In this document: positions 8,049-18,744 of the stretch, one piece after another
Position numbering within the stretch: position 1 is the stretch's first letter
Layout of the letters: each line of letters opens with the position of its first letter
NCBI RefSeq assembly: GCF_014851915.1
Contig: NZ_JACVAP010000008.1
Location: 62,001 to 126,000 of the forward strand
From: Xanthomonas sp. XNM01
GTDB lineage: Bacteria > Pseudomonadota > Gammaproteobacteria > Xanthomonadales > Xanthomonadaceae
Direction: 5' to 3'
Length of the DNA: 64,000 nt
Notes under the pieces: model-generated
The model's input: the letters and a program-made list of their open reading frames with translations, nothing else
What the model was told of the DNA's origin: nothing
Database searches by the model: none
Translations under genes and position numbers: made by a program

Positions 8049-8927
8049 TCAGCCCAGCCCATGGAACGCCAGCGCCAGTCCGTTGTTGAGCGCGTGCGCG
8101 GCGATCGGTGCCCACAGGGTGCCGGTGCGCCAGTACAGCCAGGCGAAGAGCGCGCCCATGCCGCCATACACCAGCCAGAGCTGCAGTACCGCCAGCGGGG
8201 CGTTGGCGCTCAGGCCCGGCACCTCGTGGATCAGCGCGAATGCCAGGCTGCTGAGCACCAGCCCCAGCCAGGGCCGTCCGGCGGCGACGAAGCGGCCGAA
8301 CAGCACGCGTCGGAACAGCAGTTCCTCGTAGAGCGGCGCCAGGACTACGGCGAACAGGACCAGGAAGACCGGCCAGCGCTGCACCGCTTCCTCGACCATC
8401 GCCAGGTTGGTGGGCACCGGCTCGCTGCCCATCAGCCGCGCCAGGTGAGCGATCAGACCACTGCCGACGAACGCCGCCACGCCGACCAGCACGGTCCAGC
8501 CCCAGGTCGCGCCGCGGCGCGCCGCGGTGAAGGACGCAGCGCGCTCGGCCGCATCGGCACGACGCCGCCAGAGGTACAGCAGCAGCGCGGCGGCCGACAT
8601 GCTGATCAGCGCCATCAGCATCTGCGCCAGAGCGCCAGGTTGGCCGATGCCTGCGGCCAGGCTGGCCGGGTCCTGCACCTGTCCGCCGGAGGCCATGCCG
8701 ATCAGGAAGGCCTGGTAGAACGCCCAGACCACGCCGGCGGCGAGGCTGACACCGAGCACCACGGCGATCGCGATCACGCCATCGAGCGCGAATGCGCCCA
8801 GCAGCGGGCCGGTGGCGGGCCGTGACGGGAGCGATGCGGGAACGGGCGGCGGCGTGGTGTCCAGAAGCGTGGGCCGTGCGGAAGAGTGGAAGACGCGCGG
8901 CGCGGCAGCATCGGCTGCCGCGTCCAC
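8049..8927 (-). CDS. CPBP-family intramembrane glutamic endopeptidase (CAAX protease-like)
   Basis: 292 residues with several hydrophobic helices. The CPBP (ABI) signature is intact: EELLFRR at residues 201-207, ALIHE with His234, and a final AHALNNG helix. These residues form the catalytic site of membrane-embedded glutamate proteases related to Rce1. A 40-residue hydrophilic, Pro/Ala-rich N-terminus precedes the first helix. The gene starts only 13 bases after gyrB on the same strand and may be cotranscribed with it. The substrate is unknown; bacterial members are linked to peptide maturation, bacteriocin self-immunity or membrane-protein processing. A degenerate parS-like palindrome (CACGTG at 8925-8930) overlaps its first codons. 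Confidence 0.9.
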   Translation of the reverse strand: MDAAADAAAPRVFHSSARPTLLDTTPPPVPASLPSRPATGPLLGAFALDGVIAIAVVLGVSLAAGVVWAFYQAFLIGMASGGQVQDPASLAAGIGQPGALAQMLMALISMSAAALLLYLWRRRADAAERAASFTAARRGATWGWTVLVGVAAFVGSGLIAHLARLMGSEPVPTNLAMVEEAVQRWPVFLVLFAVVLAPLYEELLFRRVLFGRFVAAGRPWLGLVLSSLAFALIHEVPGLSANAPLAVLQLWLVYGGMGALFAWLYWRTGTLWAPIAAHALNNGLALAFHGLG

Positions 8928-8940
8928 GTGGAACGCGCGC

Positions 8941-11489
<2,549 letters not shown>

Positions 11490-11679
11490 GTCCGCCCCCT
11501 GCCCGCTCCGACCCGTCGCTGCAGGCCGCACAGGGGGCCACAGGCGCGTCGCGGCCCCGTCCTGGTGCCGGTCGGCCATGCGGCACAGCCTGCAGCCTGT
11601 CGTACGCCAGACTGCGAGCAACCGGCATCCACGGCACCGCTGGCCAGCGCTGCCGGCGCATGCGCGCAGTGAAACTGCC

Positions 11680-11695
11680 CGTTTCACGTGGAACC
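11680..11695. other. parS: parS-like site (14/16)
   Basis: CGTTTCACGTGGAACC, which differs from the ParB target palindrome (TGTTNCACGTGNAACA) only at its outermost bases. It lies in the gyrB-recF gap. It belongs to a cluster of four sites within 1.6 kb near the origin, which makes a chance match unlikely. Confidence 0.65.
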
Positions 11696-12081
11696 TGCCA
11701 CACCCCAGCTGCCGGCAGCGCACGATGGCGTATTCCTGTCAGGAAGCAAAGCCTGCTTGGGGCTGGGCACGCCCTTGTTGGATCGCAGAGGCATTGCCGC
11801 CCACCTGCCGCGGGCGGCAACGCTCATGTGCCGTGGCCGGACCAACCGCAATGGGCCAAATCGAGCCCGCGCCGCGCAAACGCGGACGAGGCGACAACGC
11901 GGCTGAGACAGTCGCAGGACCCTGACCAGCCATGGGCTCCATTGACCCGCGATGGCCGGCTAAGCCCGCGGAACGGCCGAGGGGGCGTCGTCCCCGCTGG
12001 CATCCCCTCTCCACTTCCGCTGCTCGGCAGCGAATCCGGAGGTTTCGATGCGGTAAGCCGGCGGCGCCCGGCTGGCATGGC

Positions 12082-13167
12082 TCAGCCCGGCTCCACCCTG
12101 CCCTGTTCCACGTGAAACACGTGTGGCTGGAGGGCCAGCTGTTCCAGCACAGGTGGCGACTCGGTGGCTGTGATGAAGATCTGCACATCCGGCCAGCCGT
12201 GCAGCTCCGTGAGTACCCGCTGTTGGTGACTGCGATCCAGTTCGGAGGGCAGATCATCGAGGCAGATCACCGGCCACTGTCCCAGCCGCTTGCCCAGATC
12301 CTCAGCCTGACCCAGCAGCATCGACAGGGCCACCAGCTTGGTCTGCCCGCGCGACAGCGCCTCCCGCCCCGGCAGGCCGTCGAGTTCCAGACTCCAGTCG
12401 GCGCGGTGCGGCCCGACGCTGGTGAAACCGGCGGCGCGATCACGATCGCGCGCCAGTAACAGCGCATCGGCCAGCGACATCTCGCTGCGCCGCCAGCCGG
12501 GTTGGAAGGTCAAACCGACCAACCGCAGGCCATCGGTGAACGCCTGGTTCTTCGCCAGCACCCGGGGGGCCAGCTGCTCGAGGTAGCTACCGCGGTACCG
12601 GGTCAGTGTTTCGCCCGATTCAGCCAGCTCATGGTCCCAGGCGTCCAGCTGGCCAGGGCCGGAACCCGCCTTCAGCAAGGCGTTGCGCTGCTTCAGCGCA
12701 CGCGCATATCGGCGCCACACGGACATGAACTGCTGTTCCACGTGGAACAGGCCCCAATCCAGATAGCGGCGACGATGCTCGGCCGCCCCGCTGATCAGCC
12801 CGTGACTGCCTGGCTCGAAGGTCACCACCGCCAGCGCCGCGCACAGCTGGCCCAGATGGGCCACGTCCGCGCCGTCCAGACGTCCACTCCAGCGCTGCCC
12901 CGCATGGCGAAGCCCCGCGCGACGGGTGCGGTCGGCGCCGTCCTGCCATTCCACGAAGACCTCCAGCGCTTCGGCGCCCTCCCGGACCAGCCCGTCCCGG
13001 ACCCTGCCACGGAAGCTGCGTCCATAGGCCATGAGGTGCAGAGCCTCGAGCACACTGGTCTTGCCCGCGCCATTGCGGCCGGTGATCAGGTTCAGACCGG
13101 CAGCGGGATGGACCTCGGTGGCTTGGAAACGGCGCAGATCGCGCAGATCCAGCCGGGTTACACGCAT
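12082..13167 (-). CDS. recF: DNA replication and repair protein RecF
   Basis: 361 residues, normal length. RecF is an SMC-like ATPase that with RecO and RecR loads RecA at gapped DNA. Walker A GRNGAGKT lies at residues 30-37. An ABC-type signature region is seen around LSRGQTKLVALSMLL, and Walker B as CLDDLPSELD. Two parS palindromes are embedded in the coding sequence and read as FHVEQ in both places (FHVEQQ in the middle, FHVEQG near the C-terminus). It follows dnaN by 106 bases on the same strand. Confidence 0.97.
   Translation of the reverse strand: MRVTRLDLRDLRRFQATEVHPAAGLNLITGRNGAGKTSVLEALHLMAYGRSFRGRVRDGLVREGAEALEVFVEWQDGADRTRRAGLRHAGQRWSGRLDGADVAHLGQLCAALAVVTFEPGSHGLISGAAEHRRRYLDWGLFHVEQQFMSVWRRYARALKQRNALLKAGSGPGQLDAWDHELAESGETLTRYRGSYLEQLAPRVLAKNQAFTDGLRLVGLTFQPGWRRSEMSLADALLLARDRDRAAGFTSVGPHRADWSLELDGLPGREALSRGQTKLVALSMLLGQAEDLGKRLGQWPVICLDDLPSELDRSHQQRVLTELHGWPDVQIFITATESPPVLEQLALQPHVFHVEQGRVEPG
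12104..12119. other. parS: parS site inside the 3' end of recF
   Basis: TGTTCCACGTGAAACA matches the bacterial ParB-binding consensus TGTTNCACGTGAAACA at every defined base. It lies in the last codons of recF and encodes (minus strand) V-F-H-V-E-Q. ParB nucleates here to load condensin and segregate the origin; the parAB genes are not in this window. Confidence 0.85.
12734..12749. other. parS: parS site in the middle of recF
   Basis: TGTTCCACGTGGAACA is a perfect 16-base palindrome of the parS type, inside recF and read there as L-F-H-V-E-Q. It is 630 bases from the previous site. Confidence 0.8.
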
Positions 13168-13230
13168 CCTCTGTCCTCCATCGCCGGGTGCCTCATGCGA
13201 AGACGCCCGGCATTGGCCGGGCGTCCTGCC

Positions 13231-13246
13231 TGTTCCACGTGAAACA
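13231..13246. other. parS: parS site between recF and dnaN
   Basis: TGTTCCACGTGAAACA, identical to the site at 12104, in the recF-dnaN gap. A second CACGTG (13245-13250) overlaps its right edge, giving an extended run of CACGTG-type half sites. Confidence 0.85.
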
Positions 13247-13273
13247 CGTGGACCATGTGTGGTGGCTGCATCG

Positions 13274-14374
13274 TCAGAGACGCAGCGGCATTACCACGTG
13301 CCGGCACTTCTCGCTGCCTGCCTCGCGGACCAGCGCCGAGGAATTGGCATCACGCAGCTGGATCACGATGAACTCGTCGCGCAGTGCCCCCAGGGCATCC
13401 AGCAGGTAGTTCACGTTGAAGCCGATCGCCAGGTCGCTGACCACGGTATCGGCCTCGATCTCCTCCTGGGCCTCCTCCTGCTCCGGATTGTGGGCGTTGA
13501 TCTTCAGCTGCCCGGGCGAGACCTCCACACGGACGCCGCGGTACTTCTCGTTCGACAGGATCGCGGCGCGCTGCAGGGCGGCACGGATGACTTCGCGGTC
13601 CAGCTTCACTTCCTTCTCGGCGCCGATCGGGATGACGGCCTCGTAGTCGGGGAAGCGGCCATCGATCAGTTTCGAGGTGAAGGTGACATCGTCGCGCTTG
13701 ACCCGGATGTGGCTGCGTCCGATTTCCAGCTCCAGCGAGCGGTCCCCGCCTTCGAGCAGGCGCTGCAGCTCGGTCACACCCTTGCGCGGGACGATGATCT
13801 GGCGCTTCGCCGCGACCGGCTGGCCGAGCGTCGTTTCGCACAGCGCCAGGCGGTGACCATCGGTGGCCACGCAGCGCAGCGTCTCGTCGCGCAGGTCGAA
13901 CAACAGGCCGTTGAGGTAGTAGCGCACGTCCTGCTGGGCCATCGCGAACGCAGTGCGCTCGATCAGCTCCTTCAGCCCGGCCTCGGCCACGCCGATCCGC
14001 TCGGTGGCCTCGACCTCGTCAACCGACGGGAAATCGTTGGCAGGCAACGTGGCCAGCGTGAAGCGGCTACGACCGGCCTGTACCGAAATCTTGTCACCGC
14101 TCTGCGACACCGTGACGCGGCTGCCATCGGGCAGCGCACGCACGATCTCGAACAGCTTGCGGGCCGGAATCGTGGTTTCGCCATTCTCGGCGTCGTCCAC
14201 GGCGGTCCTGGCGATCATCTCCACTTCCAGATCGGTGCCTGTCAGCGACAGCTGCCCGTCCTGTACCTGGACCAGGAAATTGGCCAGCACCGGCAGGGTC
14301 TGCCTGCGTTCGACGACATTGACGACCTGGGCCAATGGCTTGAGAAAGGCCTCGCGTTGCAGTGTGAAACGCAT
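13274..14374 (-). CDS. dnaN: DNA polymerase III sliding clamp (beta subunit)
   Basis: 366 residues, the standard length of the three-domain beta clamp that encircles DNA and tethers polymerase III. The N-terminal MRFTLQREAFLKPLAQVVNV and the C-terminal EFIVIQLRDANSSALV...CRHVVMPLRL are characteristic. The C-terminal end VMPLRL forms part of the peptide-binding pocket used by polymerase and other partners. It lies between dnaA and recF on the same strand and is preceded by the AT-rich stretch of the putative origin. Confidence 0.98.
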   Translation of the reverse strand: MRFTLQREAFLKPLAQVVNVVERRQTLPVLANFLVQVQDGQLSLTGTDLEVEMIARTAVDDAENGETTIPARKLFEIVRALPDGSRVTVSQSGDKISVQAGRSRFTLATLPANDFPSVDEVEATERIGVAEAGLKELIERTAFAMAQQDVRYYLNGLLFDLRDETLRCVATDGHRLALCETTLGQPVAAKRQIIVPRKGVTELQRLLEGGDRSLELEIGRSHIRVKRDDVTFTSKLIDGRFPDYEAVIPIGAEKEVKLDREVIRAALQRAAILSNEKYRGVRVEVSPGQLKINAHNPEQEEAQEEIEADTVVSDLAIGFNVNYLLDALGALRDEFIVIQLRDANSSALVREAGSEKCRHVVMPLRL

Positions 14375-14389
14375 GGATTCCGTGCCTCT

Positions 14390-14598
14390 TAAGCTTTTAA
14401 AAGAAAGTGGAATAAATCTAAATGTGGTGGTGCTGGAGGGAGCCTTTTGCTGTGGATAACAGCTTCAAGCACCTGATTTGTAACGCTTTATCGGGAACAA
14501 CAAGTCTGGGCGGAAGATGCCTTCGGCGACAGGGACAAGCTGTGGATGGTTTGGCAGTGCCGATTCTATCCCCGGTTTATCCCCAGCTCCTCCCCTGT
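14390..14598. other. oriC: Candidate replication origin between dnaA and dnaN
   Basis: The 224-base dnaA-dnaN gap begins next to dnaN with an AT-rich tract (14390-14425, locally far below the GC content of the window), a plausible unwinding element. It is followed by DnaA-box-like 9-mers. TGTGGATAA at 14451-14459 is a perfect box on the minus strand, TGTGGATGG at 14541 and CTATCCCCG at 14566 are weaker, and TTATCCCCA at 14577-14585 is one mismatch away. Gene context (rpmH, dnaA, dnaN, recF, gyrB plus nearby parS) supports an origin here. Some boxes may instead serve dnaA autoregulation or dnaN expression. Confidence 0.6.
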
Positions 14599-15942
14599 TC
14601 ACTCACTGAGTTTGCGAATCAGCTTGTCCCAGTCCTCGCGCATCTTGCCGTCGGTCTCCATCAGGGTGCGGATCTGGCGGCAGGCATGCAGCACGGTGGT
14701 GTGGTCACGGCCGGCGAATGCGTCCCCGATCTCCGGCAGGCTGTGCTCGGTCAGCTCCTTGGTCAGCGCCATCGCCATCTGCCGCGGACGCGCCAGCGAG
14801 CGGGTCCGCCGCTTGGACAGCAGGTCCTTGACCTGCAGGCCGTAGTAATCGGCCACGGTCTTCTGGATGTTGGGCAGGCCGATCGCCTGCTGCTGGGCGC
14901 GCAGCAGGTCGCGCAGGGTTTCCTGGGCGAACTCGATGCTGATGGCGCGGCCGGTGAAGTTGGCACGGGCGGCCAGCGTGTTGAGCGCGCCTTCCAGGTC
15001 GCGCACGTTGCTGCGCATCTTCTTGGCCAGCAGGAAGGCCACCTCGTCCGGCACCTCGGTGCCGCGCTCGCGGGCCTTGGCCAGCACGATGGCGGCGCGG
15101 GTCTCGAAGTCAGGCGGATCGATCGCCACCGACAGGCCCCAGGCCAGGCGCGACTTCAGCCGCGGCTCCAGGCCATCGACCTCGCGCGGGTAGCGGTCGC
15201 AGGTCATGATGATCTGCTGGCGGCTGTCGAACAGCGCGTTGAAGGTGTGGAAGAACTCTTCCTGGGTGCGGTCCTTGCCGGCGAAGAACTGGATGTCGTC
15301 GATCAGCAGCGCGTCGATCTGCTGGAACTGGCGCTTGAACTGGTCGGCGGTCTTCTCCTGCAGCGAACGGAAGAAGGCGTTGTAGAACTGCTCCGAGCGC
15401 AGGTACAGCACGCGCGCGCCCGGGTTGGCCTGGCGCATCGCGTTGCCGGCGGCGAACATCAGGTGGGTCTTGCCCAGGCCGGTGCCCCCGTACAGCAGCA
15501 GCGGGTTGTGCGCGCGGTCGCCCGGCTTCTGCGCGGCCTGCATCGCCGCGGCCAGGCCCAGCTGGTTGCTGCGGCCCTCGACGAAGTTGGCGAAGACGTA
15601 GTGCGGGTCCAGATTGCCGTTGAAGGGCTCGGCCGGCGCCGGGCGGGCGGCGGCCGCGGTCGTGCCGGCCGTGACCGTGGCGGTTGCCGGCGTTTCGGCC
15701 CGTGGCTTGGGCCGCGAACCGACCTCCAGCGAGACGTTCGGATGGCCGGCGAAATGCTGGGCCAGCTCGCGGATCCGCGGCAGGTACTGGTCGCGGACCT
15801 GGTCGACGATGAAGGAATTCGGGGCGTACAGCACCAGGCCGTCGTCGCGCTCGTCCACCTGCAGGGGCTTCAACCAGGTGTGGACATCCTCGGCCGGAAG
15901 TTCGGCTTCGAGGCGTTCGAGACAGCGGGGCCAGGCATCCAT
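14599..15942 (-). CDS. dnaA: Chromosomal replication initiator protein DnaA
   Basis: 447 residues from the ATG at 15942 ([20 protein letters not shown], the start I remember for xanthomonad DnaA); the frame is open 50 codons further up and an in-frame ATG at 15960 is an alternative. Domain I occupies ~1-80, then an Ala/Pro/Thr-rich linker (domain II). The AAA+ domain has Walker A GGTGLGKT at 152-159 and Walker B LLIDDIQF. The C-terminal helix-turn-helix carries the DnaA signature [14 protein letters not shown]. DnaA-ATP binds DnaA boxes and opens oriC. It is divergent from rpmH, and DnaA boxes in the upstream gap suggest autoregulation. Confidence 0.97.
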   Translation of the reverse strand: MDAWPRCLERLEAELPAEDVHTWLKPLQVDERDDGLVLYAPNSFIVDQVRDQYLPRIRELAQHFAGHPNVSLEVGSRPKPRAETPATATVTAGTTAAAARPAPAEPFNGNLDPHYVFANFVEGRSNQLGLAAAMQAAQKPGDRAHNPLLLYGGTGLGKTHLMFAAGNAMRQANPGARVLYLRSEQFYNAFFRSLQEKTADQFKRQFQQIDALLIDDIQFFAGKDRTQEEFFHTFNALFDSRQQIIMTCDRYPREVDGLEPRLKSRLAWGLSVAIDPPDFETRAAIVLAKARERGTEVPDEVAFLLAKKMRSNVRDLEGALNTLAARANFTGRAISIEFAQETLRDLLRAQQQAIGLPNIQKTVADYYGLQVKDLLSKRRTRSLARPRQMAMALTKELTEHSLPEIGDAFAGRDHTTVLHACRQIRTLMETDGKMREDWDKLIRKLSE

Positions 15943-16054
15943 CGGCAAGACAGGACTCATCGGGCGATCGCCGCGCCGCGCTTGCGTCGCCGGCCGATCG
16001 GAGGTGGGAATCGGGACTGGCCAGACTACCATCGGGGGGCGGGTTTTCCCAGAT

Positions 16055-16074
16055 TTATACACAGGGCATCCACA
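16055..16074. other. DnaA boxes in the dnaA-rpmH gap
   Basis: TTATACACA at 16055-16063 fits the DnaA-box consensus TTATNCACA, and GCATCCACA at 16066-16074 is a weaker neighbour on the same strand. They lie about 115 bases before the dnaA start, close to where its promoter should be, which fits autorepression of dnaA or a second part of the origin. Confidence 0.6.
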
Positions 16075-16115
16075 GCGTCGCCCACTGTGCATGTGAGCGC
16101 GTTGTCAAGCAGTGC

Positions 16116-16145
16116 TTGACCGGAGGGGGCGGACCTCTCTAGAAT
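16116..16145 (+). promoter_or_regulatory. Sigma-70 promoter of rpmH-rnpA-yidC
   Basis: TTGACC (16116-16121) and TAGAAT (16140-16145) are separated by 18 bases, a good housekeeping promoter about 30 bases before the rpmH ATG. The -35 is the right arm of an imperfect palindrome, TGTCAAG at 16103-16109 with CTTGACC at 16115-16121. The left arm read on the other strand is a perfect TTGACA, so divergent transcription toward dnaA could start from the same element. Confidence 0.75.
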
Positions 16146-16181
16146 TTCCGGTTCTTTCGATCCGAACAGCCGAGCGCCACC

Positions 16182-16322
16182 ATGGCCACCAAGCGCACCT
16201 ACCAGCCCAGCAACCTCAAGCGCAAGCGCGACCACGGTTTCCGTGCCCGCATGAAGACCGCCGACGGCCGCAAGATCCTGGCGCGCCGCCGCGCCAAGGG
16301 CCGCGCGCGTCTGAGCGCCTGA
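16182..16322 (+). CDS. rpmH: 50S ribosomal protein L34
   Basis: 46 residues, highly basic: [20 protein letters not shown] then [20 protein letters not shown] and RARLSA. The sequence matches L34 over its whole length. L34 is a small protein of the large ribosomal subunit. It stands first in the conserved rpmH-rnpA-yidC-mnmE order found next to dnaA in many bacteria, and has a clear promoter just upstream. The ATG at 16182 is the only sensible start. Confidence 0.97.
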   Translation: MATKRTYQPSNLKRKRDHGFRARMKTADGRKILARRRAKGRARLSA

Positions 16323-16328
16323 GCATCT

Positions 16329-16345
16329 CGCGGCCAGAGGCCGCG
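16329..16345 (+). promoter_or_regulatory. Hairpin between rpmH and rnpA
   Basis: CGCGGCC (16329-16335) pairs perfectly with GGCCGCG (16339-16345) across a 3-base loop. It lies in the 41-base gap between rpmH and rnpA. There is no T-run, so it is not a classical terminator. It could attenuate read-through or serve as a processing site that sets the very different protein levels needed from these genes. Confidence 0.35.
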
Positions 16346-16363
16346 GTGCTCCGCAGTCCCGAG

Positions 16364-16804
16364 ATGACTCCGAACCCGTGCGCGCGATTTCCTCGCGACG
16401 CGCGGGTTCGTCTGCGTGCGGAATATACACGTGTCTTCGAGGGCGGGCGCCGGATCGGCGATCCCCTGCTCGCCCTGCACTGGTTGCCGGGCGACACGCC
16501 GCCGCGCCTGGGACTGGCGGTCTCGCGCAAGGTCGACCCGCGTGCGGTCGGCCGCAACCGGATCAAGCGGATCCTGCGCGACAGCATGCGCAAGCTGCGT
16601 CCGCAACTGAAGGGGGGCGACTACGTGATCGTCGCCCGTCCGCCGGCCGGCAGCGCCGACAACGCCCGTATTCTGGAGGCCTGGCTGCGTCTGCTGCAGC
16701 GGGCCGGCGCGTTGCCCCACCCGTCCACCGGCGGCACAATGCCCGCGGCCCCTGCGCCGACGTCATCCGATTCCCCTTCCAAGCCGGCTGCTTCCGCCGG
16801 CTGA
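16364..16804 (+). CDS. rnpA: Ribonuclease P protein component
   Basis: 146 residues, longer than the ~120 typical. RnpA is the basic protein partner of the RNase P RNA, which trims tRNA 5' ends. The core is clear: [28 protein letters not shown] and the RNR signature [16 protein letters not shown]. After about residue 120 a low-complexity Pro/Ala/Ser/Thr tail follows ([20 protein letters not shown]), which I take as a lineage extension. yidD, often found between rnpA and yidC, is absent: yidC begins 13 bases downstream. Confidence 0.94.
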   Translation: MTPNPCARFPRDARVRLRAEYTRVFEGGRRIGDPLLALHWLPGDTPPRLGLAVSRKVDPRAVGRNRIKRILRDSMRKLRPQLKGGDYVIVARPPAGSADNARILEAWLRLLQRAGALPHPSTGGTMPAAPAPTSSDSPSKPAASAG

Positions 16805-16817
16805 GCATGCCTGCCCG

Positions 16818-18536
16818 ATGAACCAGACCCGCGTATTCCTGATCCTTGCCTGGCTGATGGTGGCCCTGCTGCTGTGGATGGAATGGGGCAAGGAGCAGGC
16901 CGCTCCCGCTACCGTCCAGACCAGCGGCGTCAGCGCCGATACCAGCGACGCCTCGGTGCCGGCGGCCATCCCGGCCGCGACCCCTGTCGGCGCCAGCGCC
17001 GATCCGTCGGTACCCAGTGCAGTGCCGGCCGCGGCCGCGCCTGCGGTCGAAGCCACGGCGACGCCGGCCACCAGCGCCGCCCGTGTCACCGTGAACACCG
17101 ATGTGCTGCGCCTGGTCGTCGACGGCGGCAGCGTGCTGCAGGCCGACCTGCTCGAGTTCCCGCAGAGCAAGGACGACGGTGCCGCGCCGGTACGCCTGTT
17201 CAGCACCGCGCCTGACCACTTCTATACCGCGCAGAGCGGCTGGGTCAGCGCCGGCGGTGCCGCGCCGAACCACCAGAACGGGTTCGTCCCGGCCGAACCG
17301 GCGCGCGAGTACGTGCTGGCCGAGGGCCAGGACAGCGTCGCCGTGCCGTTCGTCTGGCAGGGCGAGAACGGTGTCAGCATCCGTCGCACCTATACCTTCA
17401 AGCGCGCCAGCTACGCGATCGAAGTGCGCGACGAGGTGGTCAACCAGGGCGCACAGCCGTGGCAGGGCCAGGTCTACCGCCAGCTGATCCGCAAGCCGCC
17501 GGTGATCAAGCGCGGCATGACCAGCCCGGAGTCCTTCAGCTTCAACGGCGCCGCCTGGTACGACGGCAAGTACCAGCGCCGCAAGTTCGACGAGGACTAT
17601 CTCGAGGACGGTCACGTCAACAAGCAGACCACCCAGGGCTGGGTGGCGATGCTGCAGCATCACTTCTTCAGCGCCTGGATTCCGGAAGGCGTGCAGCCGT
17701 CGACGATCTCGATCGACCAGGTGCCCAATGGCCCGCTGGTGCGCGAGCTGAGCGCGCCGCTGCAGGTCGCCCCGGGTGCGACCGCGACCAGCGATGCGCG
17801 TCTGTTCGTCGGCCCCAAGCTGGTCTCGCAGATCCATGCCCAGGACGTCCCGGGCCTGGAGCGTGCGGTCGACTACAGCCAGTTCTCGATCCTGGCGATC
17901 GTCGGCGAAGGCCTGTTCTGGGTGCTGAGCCACCTGTACGGCCTGCTCGGCAACTGGGGCTGGTCGATCATCGGCCTGGTGATCGTGGTCAAGCTGATCA
18001 TGTATCCGCTGTCGGCCGCGCAGTACAAGAGCTTCGCCAAGATGCGCAAGTTCCAGCCGCGCATCCAGCAGCTCAAGGAACGTTACGGCGACGACAAGCA
18101 GAAGTTCCAGGTCGCCATGATGGAGCTGTACAAGAAGGAGAAGATCAACCCGATGGGCGGCTGCCTGCCGATCCTGGTGCAGATGCCGGTGTTCCTGGCG
18201 CTGTACTGGGTGCTGGTGGAGTCGGTCGAGCTGCGCCAGGCGCCGTGGTTCGCCTGGATCAACGACCTGACCGCACGCGACCCGTACTTCATCCTGCCGG
18301 TGCTGAACATGGCGGTGATGTGGTTCACCCAGAAGCTGCAGCCGGCGCCGGGCATGGACCCGATGCAGCAGAAGATGATGCAGTTCATGCCGCTGGCCTT
18401 CGGCGTGATGATGGCCTTCTTCCCCGCCGGTCTGGTCCTGTACTGGGTCACCAACGGTGCGCTCGGCCTGCTGCAGCAGTGGTGGATGATGAAGCGCCAC
18501 GGCGAACCGGCCCCGAAGGCCACGCCGGCCAAGTAA
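16818..18536 (+). CDS. yidC: Membrane protein insertase YidC
   Basis: 572 residues, a full-length Gram-negative YidC. YidC inserts membrane proteins alone or with SecYEG. The first helix ([20 protein letters not shown]) is followed by an Ala/Pro/Val-rich linker, the large periplasmic beta domain (about 95-345), and the conserved five-helix insertase core ([59 protein letters not shown]). The C-terminal tail is basic. It is followed by a hairpin terminator, separating it from the next gene. Confidence 0.98.
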   Translation: MNQTRVFLILAWLMVALLLWMEWGKEQAAPATVQTSGVSADTSDASVPAAIPAATPVGASADPSVPSAVPAAAAPAVEATATPATSAARVTVNTDVLRLVVDGGSVLQADLLEFPQSKDDGAAPVRLFSTAPDHFYTAQSGWVSAGGAAPNHQNGFVPAEPAREYVLAEGQDSVAVPFVWQGENGVSIRRTYTFKRASYAIEVRDEVVNQGAQPWQGQVYRQLIRKPPVIKRGMTSPESFSFNGAAWYDGKYQRRKFDEDYLEDGHVNKQTTQGWVAMLQHHFFSAWIPEGVQPSTISIDQVPNGPLVRELSAPLQVAPGATATSDARLFVGPKLVSQIHAQDVPGLERAVDYSQFSILAIVGEGLFWVLSHLYGLLGNWGWSIIGLVIVVKLIMYPLSAAQYKSFAKMRKFQPRIQQLKERYGDDKQKFQVAMMELYKKEKINPMGGCLPILVQMPVFLALYWVLVESVELRQAPWFAWINDLTARDPYFILPVLNMAVMWFTQKLQPAPGMDPMQQKMMQFMPLAFGVMMAFFPAGLVLYWVTNGALGLLQQWWMMKRHGEPAPKATPAK

Positions 18537-18559
18537 GCGCCCGCGTCATGCGATACCCG

Positions 18560-18581
18560 GAACCCGCCGCATGGCGGGTTC
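18560..18581 (+). terminator. Terminator after yidC
   Basis: GAACCCGCC (18560-18568) and GGCGGGTTC (18573-18581) form a perfect 9-base stem with a GCAT loop, followed by TTCGC. It lies 23 bases after the yidC stop and should end the rpmH-rnpA-yidC transcript. Confidence 0.7.
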
Positions 18582-18716
18582 TTCGCATCCGCGTTCCGCT
18601 GCGCGGGCCGGATCGCATCCCGCGGCCGCATCCACGTGCAGGCATCCGTACATGGATGCATGTCCGGCATCGGGTGTCCGCCGCGTGCCGTGCCGGCCGC
18701 CCGTGCCGGGCTGGCT

Positions 18717-18722
18717 TAGAAT
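18717..18722 (+). promoter_or_regulatory. Possible -10 box for the deacetylase-caspase gene
   Basis: TAGAAT at 18717-18722, the same -10 hexamer as the rpmH promoter, 22 bases before the chosen ATG. No good -35 is seen 16-18 bases upstream. If used, it implies a very short leader and makes this gene plus mnmE a separate unit from yidC. Confidence 0.3.
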
Positions 18723-18744
18723 CGTCGCCCTCGCTCCGGTGCCG

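Noticed and set aside
8920-8935. A fifth parS-like palindrome, CACGTG centred at 8927
   Set aside because: Only 13 of 16 bases match and all three mismatches break the conserved T/A positions; kept out of the parS list.
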